62,821 bases of DNA. It comes from Stentor coeruleus. Taxonomy: Eukaryota; Ciliophora; Heterotrichea; Heterotrichida; Stentoridae. The DNA lies in contig MPUH01000353.1 of the NCBI GenBank assembly GCA_001970955.1, forward strand, positions 1 to 62,821, given 5' to 3'. Below the pieces are notes generated by a model. It had not been told where the DNA came from and did not search any database. It was given only the letters and a program-made list of their open reading frames with translations. Positions 62,608-62,821 of the stretch are shown here, in pieces. Every line of letters starts with the position of its first letter. Position 1 is the stretch's first letter. A program made the translations under genes and the position numbers.

Positions 62608-62821
62608 ATGGAATTTTATATACCAATGCATTCCTTTGATTTTGCTCCACCAATCGTAATTGCATCATCTGGAAATCTTTGCTTAAAAGAAGCAATTCTT
62701 TGTTATGATACAGATAAACTTTCTGAAAGTGTTTGTCTTTTGCATTGTCTTGGATTTGGAAAAGGTTCAGGAGTTGTGATCGGTATCAGAAATGACACTA
62801 TAACAATCGGCTCAAAAACAA
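62608..62821 (+). CDS. Trypsin-fold serine protease, copy 2 (cut by window end)
   Basis: The first 71 codons match the gene at 56367 with six substituted codons in 213 bases, no gaps, and the same start and upstream sequence. Differences: one synonymous (TCA/TCC Ser) and five that change the residue (two Ser to Pro near residue 15, Ile to Val and Phe to Leu near residues 42-44, Arg to Gly at about 51). The window ends before the catalytic His, so whether this copy is intact cannot be seen. Confidence 0.85.
   Translation, partial: MEFYIPMHSFDFAPPIVIASSGNLCLKEAILCYDTDKLSESVCLLHCLGFGKGSGVVIGIRNDTITIGSKT

Noticed and set aside
1-62821. Non-standard genetic code (TGA as Trp, as in Blepharisma, or TAA/TAG as Gln)
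   Set aside because: Conserved genes (Atg3, Rpb6, CapZ alpha, ATPase, kinases) have no internal TGA, use TGG for Trp, and end in TAA, TAG or TGA. Internal TAA/TAG in real genes all fall in 15-19-nt introns; the rest are in frameshifted pseudogenes.
1-62821. Telomere repeats, transposases, CRISPR arrays or rRNA genes
   Set aside because: I looked for simple telomere-like arrays, integrase or transposase motifs, regularly spaced repeats and rRNA cores and saw none.

Overview
This window looks like macronuclear DNA of a heterotrich ciliate, most likely Stentor. The evidence is internal. It is AT-rich and gene-dense. TAA, TAG and TGA all serve as stops, TGG is used for Trp, and no conserved reading frame is broken by TGA. 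At least nine genuine 15-nt introns (GTA......TA...AG) interrupt otherwise continuous reading frames, with one further 16-nt intron and one 19-nt intron. I see no IES, telomere, tRNA, rRNA, transposon or CRISPR array.

Layout. 1-1.6 kb: decayed gene remnants, including a TPR-repeat pseudogene. 1.6-5.7 kb: a small basic protein, a coiled-coil protein and an ANKRD13-like protein. 5.7-12.1 kb: the first copy of a 112-bp repeated element, then a CEP41-like rhodanese protein and a GDP-sugar phosphorylase whose start codons are 19 bp apart, an Atg3 E2 enzyme, and a copper ATPase whose N-terminus is recovered only after removing two introns. 13.8-20.7 kb: FHA-RINGv protein, PP2A B55 subunit, CDPK, an unknown protein, a NIPA/DMT-like membrane protein and a COMM-domain protein. 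20.7-33.3 kb: FAM184-like coiled coil, CapZ alpha, a large EF-hand/WD40 protein, a GSK3 pseudogene, a Sam50-like beta barrel and Rpb6. 33.3-39.5 kb: a gene-poor stretch with decayed fragments, a C2H2 zinc-finger gene and an SFI1-like repeat protein. 39.5-53.5 kb: a STAND/NACHT ATPase, a kelch/Cys-rich membrane protein, an eight-TM membrane protein, a two-exon coiled-coil protein and a MAPKK-type kinase. 53.7-62.8 kb: a FAM135 lipase-like protein, a trypsin-fold protease, a MORN protein, the second 112-bp element, an XKR-like membrane protein, a split small gene, and the start of a second, nearly identical protease gene.

The genes do not form a pathway. They are an ordinary eukaryotic mix (autophagy, actin capping, mitochondrial import, RNA polymerase, kinases) with a strong ciliary, basal-body and cytoskeletal share (CEP41, FAM184, EF-hand/WD40, SFI1-like, MORN). 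Close divergent pairs suggest shared short promoters.

The points most worth a second look are: (1) a 112-bp element present twice, 54 kb apart, at 97% identity inside unrelated flanks, which may be an undescribed RNA gene; (2) a tandem NAGNAG acceptor in the MAPKK activation loop, where the normally spaced acceptor would create an immediate stop; (3) an invariant TA dinucleotide at intron positions 9-10, which suggests a fixed branch point; (4) a local protease/MORN duplication with a fused relic; and (5) a saw-tooth C/G strand asymmetry along the window.
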